Part shown: one piece after another, positions 8,412-17,948 of the stretch
How positions within the stretch are numbered: position 1 is the first letter of the stretch
How the letters are laid out: each line of letters begins with the position of its first letter
Source: Azoarcus indigens
GTDB lineage: Bacteria > Pseudomonadota > Gammaproteobacteria > Burkholderiales > Rhodocyclaceae
DNA: 64,000 nt
Assembly (NCBI RefSeq): GCF_004361735.1
Contig: NZ_SNVV01000017.1
Coordinates: 1 to 64,000 of the forward strand
Direction: 5' to 3'
Program-made: the position numbers and the translations under genes
Notes under the pieces: model-generated
Databases searched by the model: none
The model's input: the letters and a program-made list of their open reading frames with translations, nothing else
What the model was told of the DNA's origin: nothing

Positions 8412-9344
8412 TCACTCGGCGTTGCCGGGAATGAACAAGGGATTGGGGCCGGCGCGTTCGAAGCCGGCTTCGTCCACCAGAATGTCCAGCGCCAGGGTGG
8501 CGAGATCGTCCGCCACCGGGTCCACCAGCGGGTCCTTGTCCTGCTGGGCGATCTTCAGATAGCTGTGGCAGGACTCGCAGCACTCGGCGCGGACCGCCTC
8601 AGAACCGCCTTCGATGTGGCGGTAGGAGACCTTTTCCAGGCCGCCGCAGCTCACGCACTTGGCGCGCACCATGTTCCATTCGGTGTTGCACACCGAGCAA
8701 TGCAGGTAGCGCAGGTTGGCGACTTCGCCGCCAATACGCAGCACGCTGGCCACCGCCAGGCTGCCGCAGCAGGGGCAGACGTTGGGCACGTCCAGCCGCT
8801 TGAGGCCGCTCAGCGCCGGGGCGGCGGCCATGTGGGTCCAGTAGACCTGCAGCGCGGCGGCCACCAGCGGCAGGCCACCGGCGTTGTCGACCGTATAGTC
8901 GTTGGCCAGCACCGCGTCGGCGAGCTTTTCCAGCTCGTCATCAGCGGCCTTGGCCAGGGCGTCCAGCACCGCGATCACTTCCGGGCTGGCGCCTTCGCGC
9001 AGGCCGGTAAGGATGCGCCGCAGGTGCGCACGCCAAGCGGGATCGCGCGGCCAGTCGCCAACCGGCAGCGGCGGCATGCCGTAGCCGGCGGCGCGGGCAA
9101 GCGCGTCCGCATCCGGCAGCGGCACTTCGGGATGGTCCTGCAGGCATTCGTGCTGCAGGCGGGTGACGCGGCCGAGGAAACGCAGGTACTCGCCGAGGCT
9201 GTGATCGGCGGCCAGCGTGTCGAAGCGGCGGGCGCGGTCGGCGAAGACAGCGGCCTTCTGCGGCTGGCACACCTCGATCGGATCGCTGCTCGGCGGAATC
9301 ACGCCGTCGGTGGCGGAGATGTTCTGGTTGGGATTGAGACTCAT
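8412..9344 (-). CDS. fdhE: Formate dehydrogenase accessory protein FdhE
   Basis: This 310-residue protein (E. coli FdhE 309) is required to make active respiratory formate dehydrogenase. It is a rubredoxin-like iron protein that binds the catalytic subunit before export. The four CxxC motifs of the family are all present: CPCC, CSVC, CVSC and CESC, in residues about 180-270. It follows fdoI by about 150 bp, the same order as the E. coli fdoGHI-fdhE operon. A strong hairpin at 9358-9385 lies just upstream of its start. Confidence 0.96.
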   Translation of the reverse strand: MSLNPNQNISATDGVIPPSSDPIEVCQPQKAAVFADRARRFDTLAADHSLGEYLRFLGRVTRLQHECLQDHPEVPLPDADALARAAGYGMPPLPVGDWPRDPAWRAHLRRILTGLREGASPEVIAVLDALAKAADDELEKLADAVLANDYTVDNAGGLPLVAAALQVYWTHMAAAPALSGLKRLDVPNVCPCCGSLAVASVLRIGGEVANLRYLHCSVCNTEWNMVRAKCVSCGGLEKVSYRHIEGGSEAVRAECCESCHSYLKIAQQDKDPLVDPVADDLATLALDILVDEAGFERAGPNPLFIPGNAE

Positions 9345-9357
9345 GGTGTATCCATAG

Positions 9358-9385
9358 GACAGCCCGCCCTCACGGGCGGGCTGTC
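9358..9385. other. Intercistronic hairpin between fdoI and fdhE
   Basis: GACAGCCCGCCC and its complement form a perfect 12-bp stem with a TCAC loop. On the minus strand it is followed by CTATGG rather than a U-run, so full termination is unlikely. A role in protecting the fdoGHI message or attenuating fdhE fits the position (inference). Confidence 0.5.
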
Positions 9386-9490
9386 ATTCGGCTCAGGAGG
9401 CGGCAATGGCACCCGGGCGAAAGGCCTTGCGGCGACTTGCGATGCCGCCCGCCCCCCGCCCGCGGCGCTATCCGCGCCCTGGAGCCACGG

Positions 9491-10117
9491 TCAGCGCTTG
9501 TCGCCGGTGACCTGGCGATACCAGGCGCGGTGGTGCTGCTTGGCCCAGGCGCGGGTCACCGTGCCGTAGAGCATGGCGCGGATGGTGCCCTTGGTCCAGA
9601 TGGCGGCGTACACATGCATGATGATGAGGCCGATCATGAACACCGCGGCGGCGGCATGCACCACCGAGGCAACACGGATCACCCCCACCGGCACGGTGAC
9701 CCAGCTGCGCCACATCAGCACGCCGGTGATGGTGATCAGGCTCATGCCGAGCACCAGTCCCCAGAACAGCATCTTCTGGCCGCCGTTGTACTTCCCCTGC
9801 TCCGGCATGTTGTGGTCGTCGCCGTTGACCATCTCGCCGACACGCTTGAGCCACTCGATGTCGCGCTGGGCGATGTAGTTCAGGCGGGCGAAGCGCAAGG
9901 TCATGATGAGGAAGAACACCGCCATCACCACACCGATGTACGGGTGCAGGATGCGCGTCCACGTCGGACTGCCGAACAGCTGCGTCAGCGGGAAGAAGGC
10001 CGGGTGGAAGAAGGCCAGCCCGGACAGCGCCAGCAGGATGAAGCAGATGCCCACCACCCAGTGGTTGGCACGCTCCGACGCGTTGTAACGCTGAATGTCG
10101 CGAGGATTGCGGATCAT
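9491..10117 (-). CDS. fdoI: Formate dehydrogenase gamma subunit, cytochrome b556
   Basis: This 208-residue membrane subunit has four hydrophobic segments. It anchors the formate dehydrogenase to the membrane and carries two b hemes that pass electrons to quinone. Typical features are [20 protein letters not shown] at the first helix with its heme histidine, [12 protein letters not shown], and the last histidines in [12 protein letters not shown]. The start ATG overlaps the fdoH stop (ATGA). Length and gene order match E. coli FdoI (211 residues). Confidence 0.95.
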   Translation of the reverse strand: MIRNPRDIQRYNASERANHWVVGICFILLALSGLAFFHPAFFPLTQLFGSPTWTRILHPYIGVVMAVFFLIMTLRFARLNYIAQRDIEWLKRVGEMVNGDDHNMPEQGKYNGGQKMLFWGLVLGMSLITITGVLMWRSWVTVPVGVIRVASVVHAAAAVFMIGLIIMHVYAAIWTKGTIRAMLYGTVTRAWAKQHHRAWYRQVTGDKR

Positions 10118-11034
10118 TTTGCGTTCTCCTTCTCCAACGCCCGCAGACGTTCGTCTTCACGTTCCATTTCGTCCTCGAGCTCCTTCGATACTTCGTTGGG
10201 GCCCTTCATGACGTAGTGGAACAGGCTGCCCAGCGCCGCCGCACCCAGCGCCGCCATCGCCAACGGCTTGGTGATGCCCTTCCACAGGCTCACCGTCGGG
10301 CTGATGGTCGGATCCTTCGGCAGGTTGTGATACAGCGCCGGCTTGTCGGCGTGATGCAGCACGTACATGACGTGGGTGCCGCCGACACCCGCCGGATCAT
10401 AGAGACCGGCGTTGTCGTAGCCGCGTTCCTTGAGGTCGGTGATGCGCGTCTCGGCGTACTCCTTCATCTTCTCTTTCGAGCCGAACTGGATGGCGCCGGT
10501 CGGACAGACCTTGGCGCACGCCGGCGCCTGGCCAACCGCGACGCGGTCGGAGCACAGGGTGCACTTGTAGGCCTTGCCATCCTGCTTGGAGATGCGCGGC
10601 ACGTTGAACGGGCAGCCGGTGATGCAGTAGCCGCAGCCGATGCAGTTCTCCTCGTGGAAATCCACGATGCCGTTGCTGTACTGGATGATGGCGCCGGGCG
10701 AGGGACAGGCCTTGAGGCAGCCCGGATCCTCGCAGTGCATGCAGCCATCCTTGCGGATGAGCCACTCCAGGCCGCCGTCGTCGGTCTCCACCTCGTCGAA
10801 GCGCATGACCGTCCACTGGTGGGCGGTGAGGTCGTTGGGGTTGTCATACACCCCGACGTTGGTTCCCACCTCCTCGCGGATGTCGTTCCACTCCATGCAC
10901 GCCGCCTGGCAGGCCTTGCAGCCTATGCAGGCGGAGACGTCGATGAGCTTGGCGACCTCCAGGGTTTCACGGGCCTGCGGAGAAGGCGTGGTGGTCGCCG
11001 AGCGCCGCTTGATATCTAGCGATTGCAATGCCAT
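10114..11034 (-). CDS. fdoH: Formate dehydrogenase beta subunit, four [4Fe-4S] ferredoxin
   Basis: This 306-residue electron-transfer subunit has four cysteine clusters ([33 protein letters not shown] and [11 protein letters not shown]), enough for four [4Fe-4S] centres. A C-terminal hydrophobic helix (around residue 260) anchors it in the membrane, as in E. coli FdnH/FdoH. It passes electrons from the molybdenum subunit to the cytochrome b. Its ribosome site, GAGGAGA, overlaps the end of fdoG, and its own stop overlaps the start of fdoI, so the three subunits are translationally linked. Confidence 0.96.
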   Translation of the reverse strand: MALQSLDIKRRSATTTPSPQARETLEVAKLIDVSACIGCKACQAACMEWNDIREEVGTNVGVYDNPNDLTAHQWTVMRFDEVETDDGGLEWLIRKDGCMHCEDPGCLKACPSPGAIIQYSNGIVDFHEENCIGCGYCITGCPFNVPRISKQDGKAYKCTLCSDRVAVGQAPACAKVCPTGAIQFGSKEKMKEYAETRITDLKERGYDNAGLYDPAGVGGTHVMYVLHHADKPALYHNLPKDPTISPTVSLWKGITKPLAMAALGAAALGSLFHYVMKGPNEVSKELEDEMEREDERLRALEKENAK

Positions 11035-11044
11035 GGCGATCTCC

Positions 11045-14000
11045 TCAAATCTTCTCGACGTTCACGAGGAAGGATTTGGATTCCGGGGTCTGGGTGTTGG
11101 CGTCGCCAACGAAGGGCACCAGCGTGTTGGCGATGTAGCCTGCCTTGGCCTGGCCCAGGAAACCCCAGTGGATCGGAATGCCGACCTGGTGCACGGTCTT
11201 GCCGTTGACCTTGAGCGCACGGATGCGCTTGGTCACCACGGCCACGGCACGGATGTAGCCGCGCTTGCTGCTGACCTGCACCTGATCGCCGTTGGCGATG
11301 CCCTTCTCATGCGCCAGCCCCTCGCCGATCTCCACGAACTGCTGCGGCTGCAGCACGGCGTTGATATGCACGTGCTTGGTCCAGTAGTGGAAATGCTCGG
11401 TGAGCCGGTAGGTGGTTGCCGCGTACGGGAACTCCTTCGACGTGCCGAAGTTCGGCAGATCGCCCTTGAAGATCCGCGCGGCCGGGTTGTAGATGGCCTG
11501 CGGATTGTTGTTCATCGGGTTCACGTCGATCGGCGTCTCGGTCGGCTCGTAGTGCTCGGGGAACGGCCCTTCGACCATCATGTCCCGGGCGAAGAAGCGC
11601 GACACGCCCTCCGGGTTCATGATGAACGGCCCCATGCCGACTTCCGGCGCGGACGCCGGGGCGAAGTCGGGCACGTCGTCGCCGGCCCACTTCTTGCCAT
11701 CCCACCACACCAGCCTGCGCTTGCTGTCCCACGGCTTGCCCGACGGGTCGGCCGAGGCACGGTTGTACAGGATGCGGCGGTTGGCCGGCCACGACCATGC
11801 CCAGTTCTGGGTCTGACCATCACCGTAGGGGTCGGCGTTGTCCCGGCGCGCCATCTGGTTGCCGGCCTGCGTCCAGCTGCCGGCGAAGATCCAGCAGCCG
11901 CAGGCAGTGGAACCGTCGGCACGCAGCTGGGCGAAGCCGTCGAGCTGCTCGCCAGCCTTGCGAATGATCTTGGTCGGGTCTGCCGGATCCGCCAGGTCTT
12001 CCAGCGCCTTGCCGTTGAATTCCTTCGCCAATTCTTCGGACGAAGGCTCGTGCGGTATTTTGTACGGCCAGTCGAGATTCAGGATGGGGTCGGGGAACGC
12101 ACCGCCTTCCTTCTTGTACAGCTCCCGCAGATGCAGGTGCAGGCCAGCCATGATCTCAGTATCCGGCTTGGCTTCGCCCGGGGGCTCGGCGCCCTTCCAG
12201 TGCCACTGCAGCCAGCGCGCGGAGTTCACCAGCGAGCCGCTTTCCTCGGCGAAGCAGGTGGTGGGCAGGCGGAACACCGTGGTCTGGATGCTGGCGGTAT
12301 CGACGTCATTGAGATCGCCGTAGTTCTTCCAGAACTCGGAGGTCTCGGTCGCCAGCGGGTCCATGATGACCAGGTACTTCAGCTTGGCCAGCGCGGTGTT
12401 CAGCTTGTGCTTGTTCGGGAACGCGGCCAGCGGGTTGAAGCCCTGGCAGAAGTAGCCATTGACCTCGCCGTGGGACATGTCCTCGAACACCTGCAGCACG
12501 TCGTGCGGCTTGTCGAGCTTGGGCAGCCAGTCGAAGCACCAGTTGTTGTCGGCGGTGGCGGCCTTGCCGTACCAGGCCTTCATCAGGCTGACGTGGAACT
12601 TCTCGTAGTTCTGCCAGTACGACATCTGGTTCGGGCGCATGGGCTTGGGCGCACGCTTGTCGATGTAGGCGCGGTAGTCCGCCTCCTTCTCGCTCGGCAG
12701 CGTCATGTAGCCCGGCAGCAGGTTGGTCATCAACCCGAGGTCGGTCAGGCCCTGGATGTTGGAGTGACCGCGCAGCGCGTTCATGCCGCCGCCCTTGACG
12801 CCGATGTTGCCCAGCAGCAACTGCACCATCGCGCCGGTGCGGATGATCTGCGAGCCCTGCGAGTGCTGCGTCCAGCCCAGCGCGTACATGATGGTCATCA
12901 CCCGGCCGGTGCCCGAGGTCGAGGCGATGTACTCGCAGACCTTGAGGAACTGCTTCTCGGGCGTGCCACAGATGTTGGACACCACGTCCGGCGTGTAGCG
13001 GCTGTAGTGCTTCTTCATCAGCTGGTACACGCAGCGCGGGTTTTCCAGCGTCGGGTCGGTGAGGACGTAGCCGTCCGCGCCACGCTGGTATTGCCAGGTG
13101 GACTTGTCGTAGCTGCGCTTCTCGGCGTTGTAGCCGGAGTACAGCCCGTTCTCGAAGCTGAAGTTGTCGTCGACCAGGAACGTGAAGTCGGTGTACGCCT
13201 TGACGTACTCGTGCTGGATCTTGTCGTTGGTCAACAGGTAGTTGATGACACCGCCGAGGAAGGCGATATCGGTGCCGGTACGGATGGGGGCGTAGTAGTC
13301 GGCAACCGAAGCGGAGCGGGTGAAGCGCGGGTCGACCACGACCAGCTTCGCCTTGTTCAGCTTCTTCGCTTCGATGACCCACTTGAACCCGCACGGGTGC
13401 GCTTCGGCGGCATTTCCGCCCATGATCAACACGACGTCGGCATTCTTGATGTCCGACCAGGTGTTGGTCATCGCGCCGCGGCCAAACGTCGGAGCCAGAC
13501 TGGCTACCGTCGGGCCGTGTCAGACACGTGCCTGGTTGTCGAATGCAAGCATGCCAAGGTTGCGGACAACCTTGTGCGTAATGTATCCAGCTTCGCTAGG
13601 GGAGGCGGAGGCGGCAAGGAAGCCGGTGCTCAGCCAGCGATTGACGGTGACGCCATCGGCGTTCTTTTCGATGAAGTTGGCGTCGCGGTCATCCTTCATC
13701 AGGCGCGTGATGCGGGAATAGGCTTCTTCCCACGAAATACGCTTCCATTCGTTGGTGCCGGCTTCGCGCACTTCCGGGTACTTCAGGCGGGCGGGGCTGC
13801 TGACGAAATCCAGCAGGCCGGCGCCCTTGGGGCACAGCGTGCCGCGGTTCACCGGATGGTCCGGGTCGCCCTCGATGTGGATGACCTTCGCCTTGGTGTT
13901 CTTGGCGCCATCGCCGATCGAATAGACCAGCAGGCCACAGGCCACGGAACAGTACGGACAGGTGTTACGGGTTTCGGTAGTGTGCGCGAGCTTGAACTGC

Positions 14001-14107
14001 CTGACCTCCGCCAGCGCCGCAGTCGGGGCGAACCCCATTGCGACCAGGCTGGATCCCGACATGCCCGCGGCACAGACTTTGAAAAAGCCTCGCCTCGAGA
14101 CGTGCAT
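11045..14107 (-). CDS. fdoG: Respiratory formate dehydrogenase alpha subunit (selenoprotein)
   Basis: This is the Tat-exported catalytic subunit, which oxidises formate at a molybdenum or tungsten bis-pterin centre. The 1020-residue product is made by reading an in-frame UGA at 13520-13522 as selenocysteine, residue 196, the same position as in E. coli FdnG. It sits in the context ARV[13 protein letters not shown]. The N-terminus holds the Tat box SRRGFFK and a [4Fe-4S] site, [14 protein letters not shown]. Later residues include [16 protein letters not shown] start at the ATG at 14107, preceded by AGAGGGGG. Automatic callers split this gene into a 'hypothetical' front part and a start at 13471. 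The length, motifs and SECIS hairpin show that it is one intact gene. Confidence 0.97.
13491..13522 (-). promoter_or_regulatory. Selenocysteine codon and bacterial SECIS hairpin of fdoG
   Basis: The UGA lies at 13520-13522. Eleven nucleotides downstream in the message begins the hairpin, with apical stem AGCCA-GUC-UGGCU, flanking GG/CC pairs and a single unpaired U on the 5' side. The GUCU apical loop and bulged U are the elements SelB recognises in E. coli fdhF and fdnG, and the spacing agrees. This element decides that the UGA is recoded rather than read as a stop. Confidence 0.93.
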
Positions 14108-14156
14108 GATTCCCCCTCTTCGGGTAGTGGTTGTGTTGAAAACCAACCGCTTTCTC

Positions 14157-14171
14157 TGCAAGTTCCGTTCC
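14157..14171 (-). promoter_or_regulatory. Sigma-54 promoter of fdoGHI-fdhE-selA
   Basis: On the minus strand GGAACGGAACTTGCA matches the sigma-54 consensus GGCACG-N4-TTGCA at every fixed position except one. The -24 GG and -12 GC are 10 bp apart, as required. The start point would be near 14146, leaving a leader of about 39 nt before the fdoG ATG. The palindromes at 14226-14264 lie at about -80 to -118 from it, where enhancer-binding proteins usually act. The match is seen directly; use in vivo is inferred. Confidence 0.7.
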
Positions 14172-14225
14172 TCCTCCTTTAGTGCAGGCGGAAAGCGGGT
14201 TCTACGGCCGGCCCCTGAAAGCAAA

Positions 14226-14264
14226 CCGGGACATTCTGTCCGTGATACGGACAGAATGTCCCGG
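14226..14264. promoter_or_regulatory. Paired 13-bp palindromes, likely enhancer-protein site
   Basis: The block is a perfect 18-bp inverted repeat with a 3-bp spacer (GAT). Each arm contains a palindrome of its own, GGACA-TTC-TGTCC at 14229-14241 and GGACA-GAA-TGTCC at 14249-14261. Their centres are 20 bp apart, two helical turns. Two dyads on one face of the helix upstream of a sigma-54 promoter is the classic layout for a bacterial enhancer-binding protein. It also lies downstream of htpX and could act as a terminator hairpin, although no U-tract follows. Confidence 0.7.
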
Positions 14265-14289
14265 CAGAATACTCCTTCCGGCGTGGTGC

Positions 14290-15132
14290 TCAGTGCACCA
14301 TCGCACGAAGCTTGGCGATTCGCTCTTCCGTGGAAGGGTGGGTGGAAAACAGGCCGCGCAGCCCGCCGCCGGACAGCGGATTCATGATCATCATCTGCGC
14401 AGTCTCAGGGTGGGCTTCCGCGGTATGCATCGGGATGCCGCGGGCGTAGGCGTCGATCTTCGCCAGCGCGCTGGCGAGCGCTTCCGGATCGCCGGAGATC
14501 TCCGCGCCGCCGCGGTCGGCACCGAACTCGCGGGTACGACTGATGGCCATCTGGATCAGCATGCCGGCGATGGGCGCCATGATCATCACGATGATGGCGA
14601 CGATGGGGTTGGGCCGGTTCTCGCCGTCGCGCCCGCCGAAGAACATGCCGAACTGGGCGAGCGAGGAAATCGCGCCAGCCACGGTGGCGGAGATGGTCGA
14701 GATCAGGATGTCGCGGTTCTTCACGTGCGCCAGCTCGTGCGCCATCACGCCACGCAGCTCGCGCTCGGAGAGCATACGCATGATGCCGGTGGTGGCGGCC
14801 ACTGCCGCGTTCTCCGGGTTGCGGCCGGTGGCGAAGGCGTTGGGCTGGTCCTCGTCGATGATGTACACCTTGGGCATCGGCAGGCCGGCACGGCCGGCGA
14901 GGCCCTTCACCATGTTGTAGAGGTAGGGCGAGGTGGTCTCGTCCACCTCGCGGGCCCGGTACATCTTCAGCACCATCTTGTCCGAGAACCAATAGGCCCA
15001 CAGGTTCATGGCCCCACCGAACACCAGCGCCAGCAGCATGCCCTGCTGCCCGCCGATGACCCCGCCGACCACGCCGAACAGGGCGACGATACCGGCCATG
15101 AGGATGGAGGTCTTGATCCAGTTTCCGAACAT
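14290..15132 (-). CDS. htpX: Heat-shock membrane metalloprotease HtpX
   Basis: This 280-residue M48 zinc protease of the inner membrane degrades misfolded membrane proteins. The catalytic HELAH motif occurs in [15 protein letters not shown], with the third ligand glutamate in [11 protein letters not shown]. Two N-terminal hydrophobic segments (about 8-50) and two later ones (about 145-200) match the family. It is followed by a palindromic block and then the divergent-function fdo operon on the same strand. It is likely expressed separately from fdo. Confidence 0.96.
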   Translation of the reverse strand: MFGNWIKTSILMAGIVALFGVVGGVIGGQQGMLLALVFGGAMNLWAYWFSDKMVLKMYRAREVDETTSPYLYNMVKGLAGRAGLPMPKVYIIDEDQPNAFATGRNPENAAVAATTGIMRMLSERELRGVMAHELAHVKNRDILISTISATVAGAISSLAQFGMFFGGRDGENRPNPIVAIIVMIMAPIAGMLIQMAISRTREFGADRGGAEISGDPEALASALAKIDAYARGIPMHTAEAHPETAQMMIMNPLSGGGLRGLFSTHPSTEERIAKLRAMVH

Positions 15133-15211
15133 TTCGCGTTTCCTCTCTTAGAGTCTTGCGCTTGGCGGCAAGCCGCCGACGCTGCGATAGATGGGGACGA
15201 AGGCGCCGCTT

Positions 15212-16180
15212 TCAATCGCCCTGGACGGCGGGCGGCACGAATCTCTCGCCGGCAGAGACATTGAATCCACGCAGGAATTCCCCCGCCGGCAAGCGCTTGC
15301 TGCCAGGGCGCTGCAACTGCAGCAGGCGCAACGCGCCCTCGCCGCAGGCGACGACGATGCCTTCCTCGCCGGCAGCGAGCACCGTGCCGGCTTCGCTTCC
15401 GGCCAGTTCCCCCCCCGCCACCCTCTCGGCGGCCCAGATCTTGATGGTCGTGTCCCTCAGCGAACCGACTGCGCCCGGAAAGGGGTTGAAGGCGCGGATC
15501 GCACAGTGCAACTCCGCCGCGGGCCGGCTCCAGTCCAGGGCGGATTCGGCGCGGCCGATCTTGGCCGCGTAGGTCACGCCCGTCTCCGGCTGGGGTTCCG
15601 CTGTCAGACTGCCATCCGGCAGCGCAGCCAGCGCTTCGACGATGCACTGCGCGCCGAGTGCGGCAAGGCGGTCGTGCAGGCTGCCGGTGGTGTCGTTCGG
15701 CAGGATGGGCAACCGGCGGCGCAGCAGCATCGGGCCAGTGTCCAGGCCTTCGTCCATCTGCATGATGGTGATGCCGGTCTCCGCATCGCCCGCTTCTATC
15801 GCACGATGGATGGGCGCGGCACCGCGCCAGCGCGGCAGCAGCGAGGCGTGGATGTTGAGACAGCCGTAGCGCGGCAATTCCAGCACCGCCTTCGGCAGGA
15901 TGAGGCCGTAGGCCGCCACTACCAGCACGTCGGGCGCGCAGGCGACGAGCGCGGCGCGCTGCTCCTCGGTACGCAGGCGCTCCGGTTGATCCACCGGGAA
16001 GCCGCGGTCGAGCGCAAGTTGCTTCACCGGGCTGGGCATCAGCTTCATGCCGCGGCCGGCAGGGCGATCGGGCTGGGTCAGCACCAGCGGGATTTCGTAA
16101 CCGGCAGCGGCAATTGCATCCAGCGCGCAGGCGGCGAATTCAGGCGTGCCCGCGAAGGCGACGCGAAGAGGGCGAGTCAT
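15212..16180 (-). CDS. fmt: Methionyl-tRNA formyltransferase
   Basis: This 322-residue enzyme formylates the initiator Met-tRNA using 10-formyl-tetrahydrofolate. Seen are the N-terminal [15 protein letters not shown], the catalytic stretch [19 protein letters not shown], and a C-terminal OB-type domain starting around residue 205. I use the ATG at 16180 ([11 protein letters not shown]). The frame extends upstream across the def gene end without family similarity. It lies downstream of def on the same strand, the usual def-fmt pair. Confidence 0.97.
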   Translation of the reverse strand: MTRPLRVAFAGTPEFAACALDAIAAAGYEIPLVLTQPDRPAGRGMKLMPSPVKQLALDRGFPVDQPERLRTEEQRAALVACAPDVLVVAAYGLILPKAVLELPRYGCLNIHASLLPRWRGAAPIHRAIEAGDAETGITIMQMDEGLDTGPMLLRRRLPILPNDTTGSLHDRLAALGAQCIVEALAALPDGSLTAEPQPETGVTYAAKIGRAESALDWSRPAAELHCAIRAFNPFPGAVGSLRDTTIKIWAAERVAGGELAGSEAGTVLAAGEEGIVVACGEGALRLLQLQRPGSKRLPAGEFLRGFNVSAGERFVPPAVQGD

Positions 16181-16238
16181 GGGATTCAAGGCCTGCAGAA
16201 CGCAGCCGGCCTCGCGCCGGCTGCCGGGATGGGGCGCT

Positions 16239-16742
16239 TCAGGCGGTGATTCGTGCCTTCTTCGCCAGCTTGGTCTTGATGCGGCCGAGCTTGAGGGGCG
16301 ACAAGTACTCGACGAAGACCTTGCCATCCAGGTGATCGATCTCGTGCTGGATGCACACCGCGAGCAGGCCCTCGGCTTCCAGTTCGAAGGGCTCGCCCTT
16401 GTCGTTGAGCGCCTTCACCTTCACCCGCTCGGCGCGGGTCACCTTCTCATAGACGCCCGGCACCGACAGGCAGCCTTCTTCGCATACCTGCTCGCCGGAA
16501 CGCTCGAGAATCTCCGGGTTGATGAGGGCGATCAGGCCGCTCTTGTCCTCGCTCACATCGATCACCACCACGCGGCGGTGAACATCGACCTGGGTGGCTG
16601 CCAGGCCAATGCCCGGCGCTTCGTACATCGTCTCCGCCATGTCCTTGACGAGACGGCGGATGGAATCATCCACCTCGGTCACCGGGCGGGCCACGGTATG
16701 AAGGCGGGAATCGGGATATCGGAGGATGGGTAACAGAGCCAT
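16239..16742 (-). CDS. def: Peptide deformylase
   Basis: This 167-residue metalloenzyme removes the N-formyl group from new proteins. All three family motifs are present: [16 protein letters not shown] and QHEIDHLDG, supplying the Cys and two His metal ligands. It is transcribed divergently from the LysM gene at 16917 and sits just upstream of fmt. Confidence 0.98.
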   Translation of the reverse strand: MALLPILRYPDSRLHTVARPVTEVDDSIRRLVKDMAETMYEAPGIGLAATQVDVHRRVVVIDVSEDKSGLIALINPEILERSGEQVCEEGCLSVPGVYEKVTRAERVKVKALNDKGEPFELEAEGLLAVCIQHEIDHLDGKVFVEYLSPLKLGRIKTKLAKKARITA

Positions 16743-16916
16743 AAATGCTTGCCGGGTTAAGCCATTACGTGCAGAATTTCAAGCGGTTTGACATGCATGC
16801 CTACGTGCTGAGACGGCCTGCGGGCCGACCGCACACACCGCGAACAGAAGTCGTGGACCCGGCGGAACAGAGGGCGTTCCGAGCGGGCCGCCGCCCGTAC
16901 CTACCGGAAGCGAGCA

Positions 16917-17948
16917 ATGATCCGAATTATATTCCCTCTCGTCCTCTGCATCGCAGGCCTGTTGAGCGGCCCGGCGGCGGCACAGGGCGTAGCGCTGGCG
17001 GATGACGCGCCCGACACCTACACGGTGGTTCGCGGCGACACGCTGTGGGGCATCTCGGGCCGCTTCCTCAAGCAGCCGTGGCGCTGGCCGGAAGTCTGGC
17101 GTCTGAATCGCGACCAGGTGCGCAACCCGCACCTGATCTACCCCGGCCAGGTCATCATGTTGGACCGCAGCGGACCCTGGCTCACCGTCGGCCGGCGCGT
17201 CGGTGGCGCCCAGGACGAAAAGCTCTTCCCCCAGGTCTATAGCGAAGCACTCGGCCAGGCGGTGCCCAGCATTCCGCTGCACGTCATCGACCCCTTCCTG
17301 GTCCAGCCGCTGGTGGTCGACCAGGCGCGGGTTGAGGGCTCTGCCACCATCGTCGCCACCGAAACCAGCCGGGTCTACATGGGCGCTGGCGACACGGTGT
17401 TCGCCAAGAACGTGCGCGACGGCGTGGACGTCTGGCAGATCTACCGCCCTGCCCGCCCGCTGGAGCGCCCGGGTACCAAGGAAGTCATCGGCTACGAAGT
17501 CGTCCATCTCGGCTCCGCGCGGGTAAGCGAGCGCGGTAACCCGGCCACGCTGGAGATCATCAATGCCAACGAGGAGATCGGCGTCGGCGACCTGATGCTG
17601 CCGAGCGAGCGGCCGACGGTGTTCTCCTATGCACCGCATGCGCCGGAGCAGGAGGTGAACGGCCAGCTCGTCTCCATCCACCGCGGCGTCGCAGAAACGG
17701 GCAGCCTCAACGTTGTCGCCCTGGACATCGGCGACAACGAAGGTCTGGAGCGTGGCCATGTGCTGGCGCTATACCGCAACCGCGGCACTGCGGAATACAC
17801 CAACGACGGCGCCCGCGAAGTCTACGTGCTGCCGGAGAAGCGCTACGGCCTGGCGGTGGTGTTCCGCGTGTTCGACCACATCGCCTATGCGCTGGTGATG
17901 GAGTCGGATGGCCCGGTTGCCATCGGCGACCGCGTCCGCAAACCCTGA
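16917..17948 (+). CDS. LysM-domain periplasmic protein
   Basis: This 343-residue exported protein has a signal peptide in residues 1-22 (cleavage at AAAQG) and a LysM domain in residues about 34-85. The LysM domain starts YTVVRGDTLWGISGRFLK and includes HLIYPGQVIMLD, so it should bind peptidoglycan glycan. The remaining 250 residues have no motif I can name. This arrangement next to dprA is common in betaproteobacteria. The downstream gene dprA begins within its last codons. Confidence 0.9.
   Translation: MIRIIFPLVLCIAGLLSGPAAAQGVALADDAPDTYTVVRGDTLWGISGRFLKQPWRWPEVWRLNRDQVRNPHLIYPGQVIMLDRSGPWLTVGRRVGGAQDEKLFPQVYSEALGQAVPSIPLHVIDPFLVQPLVVDQARVEGSATIVATETSRVYMGAGDTVFAKNVRDGVDVWQIYRPARPLERPGTKEVIGYEVVHLGSARVSERGNPATLEIINANEEIGVGDLMLPSERPTVFSYAPHAPEQEVNGQLVSIHRGVAETGSLNVVALDIGDNEGLERGHVLALYRNRGTAEYTNDGAREVYVLPEKRYGLAVVFRVFDHIAYALVMESDGPVAIGDRVRKP

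Noticed and set aside
13471-13522. Stop codon that would make fdoG a pseudogene or two genes
   Set aside because: The UGA is at the Sec196 position, is followed by a SECIS hairpin, and selA is in the same operon.
10640-14182. A 1180-codon open frame antisense to fdoG and fdoH
   Set aside because: It has antisense composition and no ribosome site, and the opposite strand encodes well-known proteins.
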